A stretch of 64,000 nucleotides of DNA from Strongylocentrotus droebachiensis (GCA_035222895.1 JAVYIG010006839.1:47033-111032); one strand, 5' to 3'. Shown: positions 1 through 12,900, counted from the first letter of the stretch. Numbers and translations: made by a program. The notes: generated by a model from the sequence alone, not told the origin.

Positions 1-480
1 CCTCCCACTATTTGGGTGAAACTGAGGTGAATAATCTCGTAAAACAGAACTCAGTTGATGTTCCTGTGGTAAAGGCTGCTTCTCACTGCCATCATCAGTA
101 GATGTTGAAGTAGCAGATGTAATTATACAGCCTTTTGTATGTTCTAAAATTCAAACGTAAGAAGAGATAAGTAAAGATGGCGAGATGAGATTTACATGTA
201 GATAAGAAGAGAGGGAGAGAGAGAAAGAGAGAGACAGAAATAATTTTGTTAACAAAATAATTTAAATTTAAATAATTTGAATATTAAAGCTCTACACAAA
301 TTATTTATAAGTGACATACCCCTTTAAATCAGAAAGGAGCAATGATTAGTTAGTACACTATGTACAGGAAAGGATACGGTCCATTTGCTCACAAGCGGCC
401 CACGGTTTTAAACCCAAAACAAATTCAATAATACTACAAAGACCACTCAATTGTACAATTGAAAACAATATTTTCATCAA
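1..480. other. Unannotated intron or upstream sequence
   Basis: AT-rich sequence with a short GA tract near 210-236. No coding exon, RNA gene or recognised element is seen. Confidence 0.5.
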
Positions 481-519
481 TTACCATTCACCCACATTTC
501 CTCCTCTTATACTGGGAGG

Positions 520-930
520 TCAGTCAGTAATTTGATCAGATGCGTCCAGTTAGAAGAATACAGCAAAGTGTATGTGACGTTCCATAAAAAATGACCATAG
601 TGGGGGGGGGGGGGGGGGGGGGAATCTGTAATTTGATAATATTTGTCCATTTAGAAAAATGCAGTAAAGCGTATGTGGCATTTTATATGGAGTGGAGAGG
701 CCGACTAAAGGGGGGGGGGGGGGGGTTCAATAATTTGATAAAATGCACCCATTTAGATGATTACAGCAAAGTGTATTTGACGTTTCAATGGGACTAACCA
801 CTTATCAGACTGAGGGGGGGGGGGGGGGGGGGCAGTAGTTTGATAAAATACACCCATTAACGAGAATAAGGCAAAGTGTATGTGACGTTTCATATGGATT
901 GACTGGATTCATGACATGTCAGATTGAGAA
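520..930. repeat. Four-copy ~107-bp tandem array joined by poly-G runs
   Basis: Copies start near 520, 625, 727 and 833. Each has the order (A/G)TTTGAT(A/C)A, a CACCCATTTAGA-like block, A(C/T)(A/G)GCAAAGTGTATGTG and ACGTTTCATATGG. Three of the junctions carry G runs: 602-622 (21), 710-725 (16) and 814-832 (19). Confidence 0.8.
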
Positions 931-1499
931 TAGAAGTGACATACCATGATTGCTCATCCGATCTTCTACCTTTCGTTAAAAGATTCTTTCCCATGCCATC
1001 TCAATGAATAATAAATAATGCCTTGAAGGGATACTCTTCCTACATGTATCTTCTTTAACCATTTCACTATCATTGCCTGTTTAGATCAGCCATTCAATAA
1101 ATTATGTAACACATCAATGTTTTTTTTACAAAGAAATGCCTTTCTTTCTTCTATGAATTCAAGCTTGACATTCAAAATAAGGAATGAATAATTATGAAAA
1201 AAAGGCTTCCTGAAAAAGAATGATGATAAAGACCAACAAAGAGTTGATAATTTTTTGTGTCTTCTTCACTATATCCTTTTTTGGAGTTTTCCAAAAGCTA
1301 CCACTCTCCATCCCGTGCCCTCTCTTTAAAAATAGCAATAGAGCATCTTGACTTGAAATAATATTTGAAGAAGATGATTGTTTTTAATATCACTTTCATG
1401 ATTGTTTAACCTGATTGCTAAGAAAGCATGTATGTAAGCAAACAAGGGCCTGATGCCTTTAGTCCTCTCTGAGGGATTTGGTAATGTTTGACTTGGTTT

Positions 1500-1562
1500 T
1501 GAACCTGGGACTTCTCAATTACGAGACCACTGCTCTACCACTGAGCCATCACGCCTCCTTAA
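1500..1562 (-). mobile_element. tRNA-derived SINE head (degenerate)
   Basis: The minus strand reads GGAGGCGTGATGGCTCAGTGG, an A-box-like TGGCTCAGTGG, and ends with a B-box-like CCCAGGTTCAAAAC. The anticodon region does not fold as a normal seven-base loop, so this is a SINE head, not a working tRNA gene. Confidence 0.6.
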
Positions 1563-1574
1563 ATATTGTGAAAA

Positions 1575-1925
1575 TGATCTGCAGGTTTAATCACCAGGTT
1601 TAATCACCATTAATTTTATAAAAAGGGGATACTTCATGTACAGTTTATTGCTGAGAGTCAGTGACAGATGAGCCTTAATTCCCAGAGCTATTCTTAAGAA
1701 TTCCAGAGTATATTTGAGCTATGCAGAACATAATCTACTCTCAAGCACTCTCTTTCACTGGCAAAAGTGGATGTCTACTTGAATTATTTTCTGTTTAGCA
1801 GTATAATGTGAAATGCATACTGGAGGTTTGATGACAAGTAATCGTATAAAAATGGTATAATTCATGAATACTTCATTGCCCAGTGTCACTGACAGGTCAG
1901 CCTCCATCCCTGGAGATGGACGGCA
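1575..1925. repeat. Diverged pair of ~110-bp related segments
   Basis: 1600-1690 and 1822-1920 share AGGTTTAATCACC/AGGTTTGATGACA, a TATAAAAA(G/T)GG block, ATACTTCAT and CAGTGACAG. Both are diverged and non-coding. Confidence 0.5.
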
Positions 1926-2339
1926 AGGGAGAGGTCAAGCCAATTAGCATATCCTTGACCTCTACGTTTCAATATACAGAGTAGTACCAGCTCTTATTGA
2001 ATCGTGAGATGGAAATATTGTCTCAGCTCGCAAATGGAGAGAAAAGGTTTTTTATTGATACAAAGTCGTTTCCCCCCGCAGGTACTTTATTTGAACATAG
2101 TCACTTTCAGTACAGGTATTTTATAGAAAGTCTTTTCAGTAGGTTTGCATTATATATATATAGGATTTATTGAAATCAAATCACATCAAAAACCAAGAAC
2201 ACACAGCCCGAAGACTGACATCTGTCTTGGGAAAAATATAACATTTAAATCAAGTATTTATAATAAAATAGCATAAACAAATACATAAATAAGTTACATT
2301 AGCTGTAAGGAAATGTAGATATTGTATCATTATCAAGAG

Positions 2340-2475
2340 AAAGGTATGAAGATTAGAAGGGAGGGAGGGGGATTGAGAGAGAAAGATGGAGAGAATAAGA
2401 GAGAGAGAAAGAGAAAAAAAAATAAATAAAGAGAGAGTGAGAGAGAGAGAGAGAGAGAGGGGGAGAGAGAGAGAA
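2340..2475. repeat. Polypurine GA microsatellite
   Basis: Nearly pure purine strand dominated by GAGAGA. The translated ORFs on both strands are repeat artefacts. Confidence 0.9.
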
Positions 2476-2599
2476 CACTATGGAATAAAGACAGAAAATT
2501 ATGAAGAAAAGGGAAGGAAGCAGCCACAAAAATGTAATCCATATAAAAAGAAGAATTGGAAAAAGGTACAAAAAATGAAATCAACAAATTAAATCACTT

Positions 2600-3584
2600 T
2601 GAACTTCCAAGTATATATTTATGTAAGAATTGATTGGGTGAAACAACAAAACACTTTCGTCACTCCATCTTCCCAACCAGTTCTGAACCAGTTCTGAACC
2701 AATACCACGGGGTCATGCATGCCCAGTATCTAATGCGAATGATTGATGGAAAAGCATGCTTTCTATTTACTTTCTGATTGCTTCAGCAACATTTGCATGC
2801 CAATTTTCATTTCCACCATGGCTTGTGTCCTGTTTTCCAATCAGTTCTAAACACCGCTAAATTGATTGCGTTTCGTGAGCTGCAGAATGAGGGAACTCGT
2901 GTCCAAAATTTGCAAGGAGCAGACTTGCGATGTAACCGTCCGATGAGACTGGGTCTGCGTACAAATGTACAGTAGGCTGCTTTATTTCATGGTGAAATAT
3001 GCAAAGATGATTTGAAACGAGGTTGAAATAATGCGTGAGTCATCAACATTAGTTAAAGCGTTCTTTAGACTAATCCCATTGAATTTTTCTATTAATCGGC
3101 CTAGAGATAATTGGAGGCACGGAGGAACAAATCATTAATTTGGCATCTTAAGCTTAATGATGCATTATTACGTACATGTAGTGTGAAGGATGAAGTGATG
3201 ATGTTTGGTAAGTGTAGAATAAGCTGGATTTGATATTTATGATGCCAATCAAATACATTGGATTATCAATTTGTTTGATTAATTACTTACATGATGTTTA
3301 TTGTTAGAAGATATATAATCAATCCATATTAAAGCTGTATGACAAATTCAAACGATTATGGGACAATTAAGGCTTGCATGGACATATTATTTGATTAAAT
3401 ATACTACAGACAATGTGAAAACAATATATTAAAATGTAGCTATTAAATTTTTATGAGACATTATAACTGAAGGCTATGATAAAGTATTTTCCAGGGATAA
3501 AATAGAAAATAGAATAGAAACAAGATAGTGTATACCTTTATTAATAGAATATATACCAGCATCATTGCCAGGTAATAAACACTG
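2600..3584. other. Non-coding intron sequence
   Basis: Contains a short direct duplication AACCAGTTCTG at 2677-2698. No exon is supported. Confidence 0.5.
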
Positions 3585-4234
3585 GAGGGTATTTCACAAA
3601 GACTAAGATCGACTTAAGTTGGACTTGAACTATGGCAGGCTGTTCATGCCACTTGTTCCTCTAAGGGATGTACAAATCGTGGTCACAAATCTACAGAAGT
3701 TACCTTTTTTTTATTGTTCATTATTAAAGGATAAAAGGAAAGAATATTATCTTCAGGTCATAATTGAGAGACCAATGGTGAGAGCAACCAGTGGCATGAA
3801 TTAACGGCCTGCCATAGTTCAAGTCCAACTTAAGTCGATCTTAGTCAATAGGTATGTCTACATCAGCTCGAGATTACAAAATAGCCCGCTATATTTCTGA
3901 TTTGGGAAATAAACCAGAAGTTACAAATCGCGTCTTCATCGCGTCTTCATCGCGTCTTCATCGCGTCTTCATCAGCTGGAGACAAGACCTCAAAACTCGA
4001 GCTTGAGAAATGAGCTTTAGAAATTAGCTCGAGATATTTTGCTCAGGTTTCGCGCATAGTGCAAGTTTTTGGGCTGGTGCAGACGCACCGGACAAATAGC
4101 AGGATTTTTGCAAACTAGCCCAAGATATCTTGGGATGATTATCTCGACCAAATATCCCGCTAATTGCAAGCTGAAATAGCGGGTTATTTGGCAAACTCAA
4201 GCTGATGAAGACAGGCCTTTTGAGAAACACCCTC
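3585..4234. mobile_element. Composite of nested foldback (MITE-like) elements
   Basis: Outer ends GGGTATTTCACAAAG (about 3587) and CTTTTGAGAAACACCCTC (to 4234) are imperfect inverted repeats. Inside are a perfect 40-bp inverted repeat (3601-3640 with 3807-3846, beginning GACTAAGATCGACTTAAGTT), and a second foldback with GTATGTCTACATCAGCTCGA near 3852 complementary to CAAACTCAAGCTGATGAAGA near 4192. An 11-bp unit TCGCGTCTTCA is tandemly repeated four times at 3928-3971. No transposase is present. Confidence 0.75.
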
Positions 4235-4239
4235 AGGTG

Positions 4240-7200
4240 TTTAGAGTATATTAAGCTGGAGGCATCTTACATGTAGGTGATCTCCAACGTTGTCTTGGAT
4301 GGACATTCATCAGATACGGTTACTGTATGATATTACTTGAAAGCTATGCACAGAGTAAACATACATGTAGGCCTACATGCTTGTGACATTTACAAGACCT
4401 TCTGAAAGGCTACTATGAAAGTTCATGCACTTATCCGTGTGCTCTTGTCTACGGAGAGATAGATGGCATTCATGCAAGTCATTTTGTATGTTCCAAAATT
4501 GGAGATTGAGGATTTATTGGTAATCTATTCCATGAATTTTGACATCATAATGAATTTCAATCCTGTTCATTCAATGGAAAACCTAATGAAATGATACTTT
4601 AACAAACTTTCAGGTTAAGTATTTGGACATGTTGGCCTAAGATTTGTTATGCATTTTTGACAGCATATATGCTTGAAAAAATTGAATGAATAATCAAGTG
4701 GACAGAACTGTGTAACAGTACATGATTAAATAGGTTTTAAGCTTTCATCTAATGGCATAAAATGGCATAATTACAACAACAAAAAAGGTTATGACTAATT
4801 TACTCAAGGTTTTCCCTTTATTCATTCACCAGACAGCTGAATGTTTGTTTATTTAACCAGATTAAATATTTAACACACCAATAACAATTTTGTTTATTTG
4901 GGTACAGTTCATATTTCTTATAAATCTAGTAAACTCTGTGGGTAATTCAAGTCCTCATAATTCTATGAAGCCAACTAAATATAGGCCTACACCCTGGCTG
5001 GCCACTGGTTTACAAGTCGTAAATCACAGCTGGAATTCGTAACGGGAGCTAGACTTATCACTGGTCTATCTTCGTGCACTGCCCTGTGTACATGTACAGG
5101 TGCATACGAACTTGAACTGTGATTATAGCCTTCAATGAAAAGACCCTTTACTTAAAAATGCTGATGAAAATTAGATATGATGAAGTATGCGAACAGAGAT
5201 TTTGAAGATGTGAATGTATACTTCTGGTTAGATTTACAAAGACACTCACCAGCAGAACAATAACATTTATAGTGCAATACAATACATGAAAAGTTCTGAG
5301 GCCTACTTTATGGACACATATTTCTAGCACGAAACCACCTATGATCAATCACCTATAAAGCAAAAGCTAGAGGCTCTTAATTTGAATCATCATCAGAAAA
5401 TGAGAGACTTTTGAAACGTGGGAAACATGCATGAAAAATGCAAGTGCCAATGGGGTCTGCTCGCTATTTATAAGGGCCGCTATTCATGTTGTCACACATT
5501 ATGGAAAGCGGTCCTTATGAATAATGGTCTCTATGAATAGCGATCCTTATGGATTGCAAGCTTGACCCATGCCAACAACAGGTTTTTATCTTGGATTGAT
5601 TCTATTATTCTAAATGCCCAAATTGAGAGGGGTCTGAAGTTTCCAGACTAATTCTGAACTTCACCATGGCTCATGCTATGTGACTTTCACTTCCTTCACC
5701 CCTGCAACCTTTGACCTTTAAGGTCAACTAGTCTCTTCCTGTTGTTCATGCAGGAGACACAGACAAAAGGAAGATTAGATAAAAATACAAATTGAATTCT
5801 AGATTGATGTCTCAAAATAAATCAAAATTGGTCAGCAGCTGTGCCAGCTAGAATAGCAAAGATAATATTTTCCTTCCATAATTTTGTCATTTTATCAGTT
5901 TAAATGTGAAGAGGGGAGCTTTATGATTGGTCAAGTAGCTTCGCTGCCTGCCCAATAACTTGTCAATCAGTTTGTTTTGCTTCAAGTGGAGATCATCTGA
6001 TTTGCATTGACACAGGAGATTGGGTTGTGTATCAGGTTTTGTTGTGAAGGTTTGGATCACTGTTTAACAAAGCTTGTGAAGACAATTTATTCTCATAATA
6101 TTTTCAACTGTCTGACTAAAGATTTGTATACCATGTCTGTCTAGGTATATTCCAATTCAAATGCTCTTTTTGAATTTTCAACCAGTAAAGGGGATCTTCT
6201 GGGTATTATTAAATTTTGTATGGGCAGACTCTCCCTCTTCCCCTACATATTCCCGGTATAATAGATACATTCTTTATTGTTAAACAGAAACCTTGTTTTT
6301 TAAATATCTTACTGGACTGAACAGAATTCTAGTTATCTTTATAAATTAGGTAACTGCTTTAATTCTTTGCGTAATTCATGCAGAAAGTAAAAACTTGACC
6401 CCTGTCAGACGATGAACTTAAGCTGCAGCCCCAGGTAGTCGTTGCTCGTTCGTTGATGTGAAGAGGTTGTCGTGTGACGTAAGATTGGATGGGATATTGA
6501 GTTCTCTTGCTTAATATCAGAGCTGCCTATTGAGTTTTAATTCAAGCAAACTTTAGCTAACGACTTTGACGTACGCTGCCGATGACGCTTCGTAACCGGA
6601 GATTGCGTGTGTGTGTCTGCTTGTGATGCACAAAACAGACCCCATCACTATTGACCATCCAACTAATATTGGTTTTGCGGAGGTCGACTTGGTCAGTCCG
6701 GGTTAACAAGAATAACTGTCAAGCAACGTGACATCAGTGTCCAACACATGGCAAAGACTATACAAAATAAATCAACTGAAAAGCAATTTAAAATGCCATA
6801 TTGTATTACCTGTAAAAATCATGTTTGGATTAAATAATATGTCATTGTGAATGTTTGCATGTTTCAATATGTGAGGCACATCCGATGGCTATTGGAAGTG
6901 CCTTATGTTGGTTTTCTTGAAGTCTTGTGTGACCATGCTTTTTCCATTCATTGATAAGCCTCAGACATTTGACAATCAGTACAATTTTATATATGCATAT
7001 CATACTAAATTTCATATCCCAAATTTGGTTTCCTAAATCTTAACCCACTGAATATACAATTTTATAATACGGTAATAATAATATTGAATATTTCGGAGCG
7101 CTAAAAACAATATTAAGTACCATAGTGCACGTTCTCTATAGACTCCAACATGGGTCAAGAGGTTGAACTTTCCAATGACAATTGATTAGCAAATTAAGTA

Positions 7201-7270
7201 CCCCATAAGAATTAATCTCCCCAGGTAGTAGAATGGGCCCAACTGTTGAGGGAGAACTGACATCATGGTT
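4240..7270. other. Non-coding intron sequence with a CpG-richer patch
   Basis: No exon recognised. 6390-6690 is unusually CpG-containing and complex compared with its surroundings (CGTTGCTCGTTCGTTGATG, TGACGTAAG), so it could be a cis-regulatory block. 5455-5565 holds imperfect repeats of CTATGAATAGCG/CTATTTATAAGGGCCGC. Confidence 0.4.
5712..5726. promoter_or_regulatory. Nuclear-receptor half-site palindrome TGACCTTTAAGGTCA
   Basis: Two AGGTCA half-sites diverge with three bases between them. It matches a generic nuclear-receptor everted repeat; occupancy cannot be judged from one match. Confidence 0.25.
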
Positions 7271-7281
7271 GGGGTTGGGGT

Positions 7282-7302
7282 GGGGGGGGGGGGGGGGGGG
7301 GG
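7282..7302 (+). repeat. Poly-G run (21 nt)
   Basis: Uninterrupted G21, part of a class of long G/C homopolymers in the window. Confidence 0.95.
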
Positions 7303-8349
7303 CACCAATATTAATTCAAGGGTATATACCAATTAGGAAGAGGGGATCGGAGTGGATCTTATTATCTTCTTTTCTCTTCCATTTTCTCCCCTTTCCCTCA
7401 TTTCTTCTTTGCAATTTCGTTGGGGGATGTGCCCTCCGCCCCTCCCATCGCTATGTCACTTTTTATACTGAACCTTTTCTGGCAAGCAGGTATCCTATCT
7501 TAGATTACTTAGATTTTGGGATGATTTGAAAACATGACACTACCTTAAGTGCGCAGTATTCTAAATTCTTGTTAGTCGAAGTAGCTTGATGCAGATAAAA
7601 AAAATCTGGGGAAAAAGCAGAACCTTGTTAGGTAATGGATGAGCAGGTTGCACGGTGCTAAGGATGTGGCGTAATGAAAGGTAATACTAGAATCGTGTGA
7701 CTCTCTGAAAAAGTCTGCTGAAGAATTGATTGATTTAGTTTAACTGATAAAGCCCATGGAGCCAGCTTACTTTAGGAATTCAAGCCATATGAATTTCTTA
7801 AGTTATTATTTTAAAAACAAGGGTATGAAGATTGAAGATAGATACGAACCATGAAATAGATTATCATAATTAATGTAATTTTAAAATACCCTTATACATT
7901 GTACATGTAGAAAGGTCTGGCTAGCGTTTAACCACAGAAACAATTGCTCTTGAATATATAAAACATAATGTCTTGATATTACCAATATGATGGTGACAAA
8001 CTACTGAACTACTTTATCATTAAATGGTTGTGATATGGTTTCACACTTGGGTTTATTTAGTGCCATTTTTTCTTGTACATTAACAAAATATACACATACT
8101 TTCTAAAGAGCTATGCTGATTAGCAATTACTGGACAAAAGCAATTCTGTCATACTTCTTCTGTTGCTGAGTGGTCAATAAAAATCATGAAATGTGAGATT
8201 TGTATGTGATAGTTCAGTTATAAACAGTGAACTTTGTTGCAATTGTGTTGCCATGATTACAAGGAAGAAAGGGAAATGGCTTCTGAATTTTCATTTATCT
8301 CAGCAGGAAGCCATTGTTTTAGTTGAGTGTAAAAGTTGAACTAGGAAGT

Positions 8350-8715
8350 TCCGTTTTAACTAAAAATTGATAAGAAGTAGTATATCTTTATGTCATGTAC
8401 GAAACTACAAATGTATGATGGAAATGATGTACATGTACTTTTCCAACTGATATCGTCAGAAACAGCTATGAAAACATCCTTTGTTTTTCAGGGAACTTAA
8501 TTTGTAGATACTAGAGGGGATTTCTGTAAAAAAGTACCAACTAAAACTATCAACTAAAAATTGATAGAAGCAGTATATCTTTATATGTATGAATGACTGT
8601 TTGATGTAAATGATGTATTTTTAAATTGATATCGCCAGAAACAGCTATTAAAACATCCTTTGTTTTTCAGGGAACTGAATTTTTAGATACTGGTGGGGAT
8701 TTCTGTAAATAATTG
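8350..8715 (+). repeat. Two-copy ~200-bp tandem duplication
   Basis: 8357-8540 and 8558-8712 share AACTAAAAATTGATA(A)GAAG, TAGTATATCTTTAT, GATATCG(T/C)CAGAAACAGC and CATCCTTTGTTTTTCAGGGA. The repeated TTTGTTTTTCAGG resembles an acceptor, but no open exon with a donor follows. Confidence 0.85.
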
Positions 8716-8817
8716 CAAAGAAACATTTGTACTTTCGTTAGCCAGTAATAAAACAGAATTATTGTGTTAACTTCTAATACATTACTTACAATGTAGCCCA
8801 CCCCCAAACCATTATGA

Positions 8818-8932
8818 ACAGATTTAGATTTTTCCCCTCTCCCTCTCCCCTCCCCCTCTCCCCTCCCCTCCCCCCTCCCCCTCCCCCTCTCCTACCCCTC
8901 TCCCCTCCCCTCCCCCTCTCCCCTCCCCTCTC
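8818..8932 (+). repeat. C/T-rich polypyrimidine tract
   Basis: CCCCTCTCC-type repeats over ~115 bp, almost without purines. Mirror-like composition allows triplex DNA formation in principle. Confidence 0.9.
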
Positions 8933-9237
8933 CATGTCTACATCTTCATTAGATAATGCAATAATGTCAGATGCACTTTCTGTAACATATTTCACAATCA
9001 AATCTCTTTCAATTACAAGATAAAGTCATGTGTTCTGCATGTAGCTGCAAATGTCCAAGGCATCTTTAATCGTCTGTTTAGAGCCAGAAGGGAATAAATG
9101 CTGTGTAAAATCATACAAGATTTGGCTCTCAGCACATCAATAAAATTTGCGTAATGATTCTGGTAGGAAAAGTGTAACAGCTGATTTTGAGCAAGAATCC
9201 ACATGTTGAGCACTAGGGTCCTGTGTGTACTCATATC

Positions 9238-9410
9238 AGAGCTACCAAGTGTCACGCATTAGGCGTGACGTCACGCATTTGGAGGGTCTGAAAACGGCTC
9301 TCACGCACGGCGCGCGCGCTAGATTTAAAAAAAACGCCATACCTATACGTGTGTTATACCCTCGCACGCGAAAAATGAAAATGTCACGCATTGCAGATCT
9401 TTTACCTTGG
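9238..9410. other. CpG-dense block of unknown origin
   Basis: Has multiple CACGCA and CGCG words (GTCACGCATTAGGCGTGACG, CGGCGCGCGCGC) in an otherwise CpG-poor region. It sits in a 207-codon open frame (9225-9848), whose downstream half is low-complexity CA/CCC sequence, so coding is doubtful. It may be a fragment of a CpG-rich repeat. Confidence 0.4.
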
Positions 9411-9914
9411 CGTCTCTGTCATATATGTGTTGTATTATTTTTCAGGAAATATGATTTCCAGCTAGTTTTGTTAGCTTTACATTTTGTTTCTGGTCCAAAC
9501 AACCAATGTATACTGCATGATGACCAAGTCACGATAACTTCAAGCGCAATAATCCAATACCAAGACTCAAATTTTTGCTTTCATGTGATGCTACTGACGA
9601 CCCCCCCCCCCCACACACGTACACCCACATATACACACTTCCACACACACCCCCCTTTCCCCCTCCCTACCCCCCTCCCTACCACCCTCTCCCAAATTAA
9701 AGGGAGAAACCAGGTGTCAATGATATTATCCCTGACCCCGATATTTCCCTCCCGCCCCCTCTGCCGCACTTCATCTACATTCTTCGGGTGCCTGATATTT
9801 AATCCTGCCCAAAATAAATCCATGGTGAAACATGACAGCTCCAATTGATCGTTAGACAGCTCAGTTCGTAAAGGCGATCTCCACCTAAGTCTTGTATTAA
9901 ACCCGTAACACTGA

Positions 9915-10370
9915 AGACTGCATTTACAAACATGTTCACTTTATTTTCCTGCTAGAAATCTCTCTTGGCAGACTTCTTGGATGTGCATCTTTTGCTAATC
10001 TTTGAAATCAAACTATCTTTCTTTTTTCAGTATCATTTTTAATTAATTATTTTGCACCACTTTATTATTCATAGGCATTTTTATGGTATCTCATGGCAGC
10101 TGTAGACTCTATTTACAAAGAGTATCTTTTTTCTAACTAGATTTCTCTCTCAACAGATATATTGGATCTGACTCTCTTGCTAATCTGTGAATCAAACTGT
10201 CTGGATATTTTCAGTATCTTTGTATTTATCTTATACCACCATTTTTTTTAATTGGTGCTCTGTAGACCAAATTTTACTCATAGCATTTGATTTTCCAGCT
10301 AGAATTCTGGACATCTTAGATGGGTATCTTTTTGCTACATGTTTTCCCTGTTAGAATCAAACTGCCACAA
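9915..10370 (+). repeat. Three diverged ~165-bp tandem units
   Basis: Units near 9915, 10100 and 10255 share ATTTACAAA, (C)TAGA(A)TTTCTCTC, CTTTTGCTAATCT, AATCAAACT(G/A)TCT and TTTTCAGTATC. All are non-coding. Confidence 0.65.
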
Positions 10371-10456
10371 GTGATATTCTACACATTGAGGAATTCAAAA
10401 TGACATATCTGATGATTTTTATCACAACTTGGGACGAAAGCAATATTTTCATTTGT

Positions 10457-10530
10457 CTTCTTTGGAGCCAGATGGGCAGTAAATTCTATTACTTCACTTA
10501 GAGTTAACAACCTTCTGGCTCCAAGCAGGC
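10457..10530. repeat. Dispersed hairpin repeat (copy with both arms)
   Basis: The left arm TTTGGAGCCAGATGGG pairs with the right arm CAACCTTCTGGCTCCAAG around a ~30-nt loop. It is a member of a family with consensus arms CTGTTTGGAGCCAGAAGGG and CCCTTCTGGCTCCAAACAG. Confidence 0.8.
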
Positions 10531-11719
10531 AGTTTGATAGACAGGCGAGATGTTTTTTTTTCTTCTTCAAAATATAATAATTATTTTAGATTTTTGATTT
10601 AATACCTCAAAGAAACCACAAAAAAGATATCTATTCCACACGAAAAGAAGCCAAAACATAACTGACTGTATGTTTTTTTTATGGCTGTGATATAACGAGA
10701 AAAGGGGAAAGGGGGAGAGAAAGAAGGGTAGGGGCTTGGTGTCAACGAGAAAGGATTTCAAGGATATTGTTCATAAGGGGGAAAGGAAATGTGTTAGATC
10801 AATTTGTTATAATAACTCTTGAAAAATGTAGTGAATGTCCTGAAGAATATTGTGTATTGAAATTTAAGCATTCATCGTATTTAACTTTGATAGTTAGAGA
10901 ATCATAAATATTATCAATTTAAAACATCTTGCTTATAAAGCCTTTATATTAACTTTATATTTTGGCACATAGTTAACATTTTACTAGCTCCTAGCAGATG
11001 ACATACATAATAAATATTTTAAATTTCACTCCATTTCAGTCATCAGAATCATGTTTGCTAAAGAGAAGCAAGGAGTTTGATTTATTCTGCACACTATTTA
11101 TACTCATTTTAAAATAACTACTTTTCGTTTTAACTTATAACAGAAATAACACGGGTGATTTATAGGGTATGTGATTTGCAGTACTGATGATTTACAGTTG
11201 TGGGAATTACTGACGTCATTCTAATGCTAAAGTGCTCTTGTGTTCAAGCGATTAATTCTGCAACTGCACTGAACGTGTGTTCGTGTAAAACGCTCATAAT
11301 TTCTATCTTAAGACTTCTTCGTAAAAGTAAGTTATATCATTCATTGGCATGTATTTGCCTAAAATAGATCCTTAGGTGAAGAGACGTTTTTACAGGAATG
11401 ATAATAAAAAGCTGTATAAATATATAGAACTCATGGTTTAAAAAAAGGAATATGAAATTGACTGGATGCGATCTCAAAAATTACTGAAAATCTAGAAAGA
11501 AAAGAAAACAAGAACGCTATGATTCCTTACTGGCTCTTGATTGGTTAATAAGTGAAATAAAAATGACTAGCTTGGCATTTTACAAACATTTTATAAAGAT
11601 GTTTTATGTTTTAGTTACATTTCAAACAAAATACCATCTCATTTTCTTAATGCAAATGGTAACACATTTATGAACTAGGGAATGAAAGAATGTTTTAGTA
11701 ATGCTTAGAATTCTTTGCA

Positions 11720-11792
11720 TTTCACTCTCTCTCTCTGTTACTCTCTCTGTCTCTCCCCCTCCCCTCCCCCCCCCCCCCCCCTCTCTCTCACT
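11720..11792 (+). repeat. CT microsatellite with C16 run
   Basis: CTCTCT flanks a C run at about 11766-11781. Confidence 0.9.
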
Positions 11793-12880
11793 GCAATAAA
11801 CGGAAAATGATGAAAAGGCAGCAGTTGCTCTCATATATTTTCCCCATTCCCAACTTCGGCAGAAATGTTTATGGCTGAAAGATGTAAATTGGTCGTAATT
11901 CTCGGTAGACAGCTTTCGCAAATCTCGCAGGACTCCAGAAATTGTCATCTATTATTAGTGCCGTCTGCTGTGTTGTGGCACCAAATATGGATGCTCGCTT
12001 ATCGTGGAAATATGGAAATCTATTCCTTCTTGTCTGGGATGGAGTAATTTGTCTCAGTAGTGTGACTATTTGTGAGATGGATTTGTAAAGTGACATGATT
12101 TTGTTCCCCCGTGAAGTTCTGTTTATAACTCTATTTCGAGGAAAGTGTATTTATCTATACATTGTATAGAATATCATTCTAATGTGTTGTTCATGTTGTA
12201 TAGAATCCCTATAGATTATGTATTTGGTTTCCACTCTGCGAATGTGAACAAGAATACATACTTTCTGAAAAAGGGCACCCAATGAAATTCAGCGACACGG
12301 ATATGGACACACGGGACCCAAGTATGGATTTGAATACGGTACACTAAAATGCAGCAACACAGATATTGACATATGGGACTTCGCATTGTAGGACATACAT
12401 GTACAATAAATCACATTTCATATGACATTTAGGACTACTTATTGTGTTGTATGGAAACCCAGATTTCCTTCTCATCCTTTTCTAATAATTACCAACCATT
12501 CATACCTGTACATGTTTACAATCAAATCTTTATAACCGATAAATAATAAGTTGTAGTTTTAAACATTTTTTTCGTACAACTTTTTGGATACTTAAAGATT
12601 ATTTGGGGGGAGGGGAGTTGTCTTTTTACCCCAAAATCATATTCATATACCTCTTCCATCTTTCTTTTTCCTCTTCATTAATAACAGGAGGGAGATTTTC
12701 ATCATTTTAATCCTTATTTCCTTATATATGTTCATACTATCCATGCATTCTTGTTGTTCACAGGTTTATATGTAAGAGGGGATCTAACTATCTTCATTTT
12801 CATTTGCTGACTATTTGGCTTTTCTAATAACAAATTCTAGTCTATTATGTAATTAATCCTTTATTGCTCTCTCCTGACAT

Positions 12881-12900
12881 TGACCTTTGACCTTTGACCT
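12881..12900. promoter_or_regulatory. Triple DR1 nuclear-receptor element
   Basis: The strand reads TGACCTTTGACCTTTGACCT, i.e. three AGGTCA half-sites spaced by one base on the minus strand. DR1 is the classic HNF4/COUP-TF/RXR site. It lies in an intron; chance is possible. Confidence 0.35.

Noticed and set aside
9225-9848. 207-codon ORF on the plus strand as a possible gene
   Set aside because: No splice-site context or recognisable domain, and the second half is CA/CCC low complexity. The CpG patch itself is kept as a finding.
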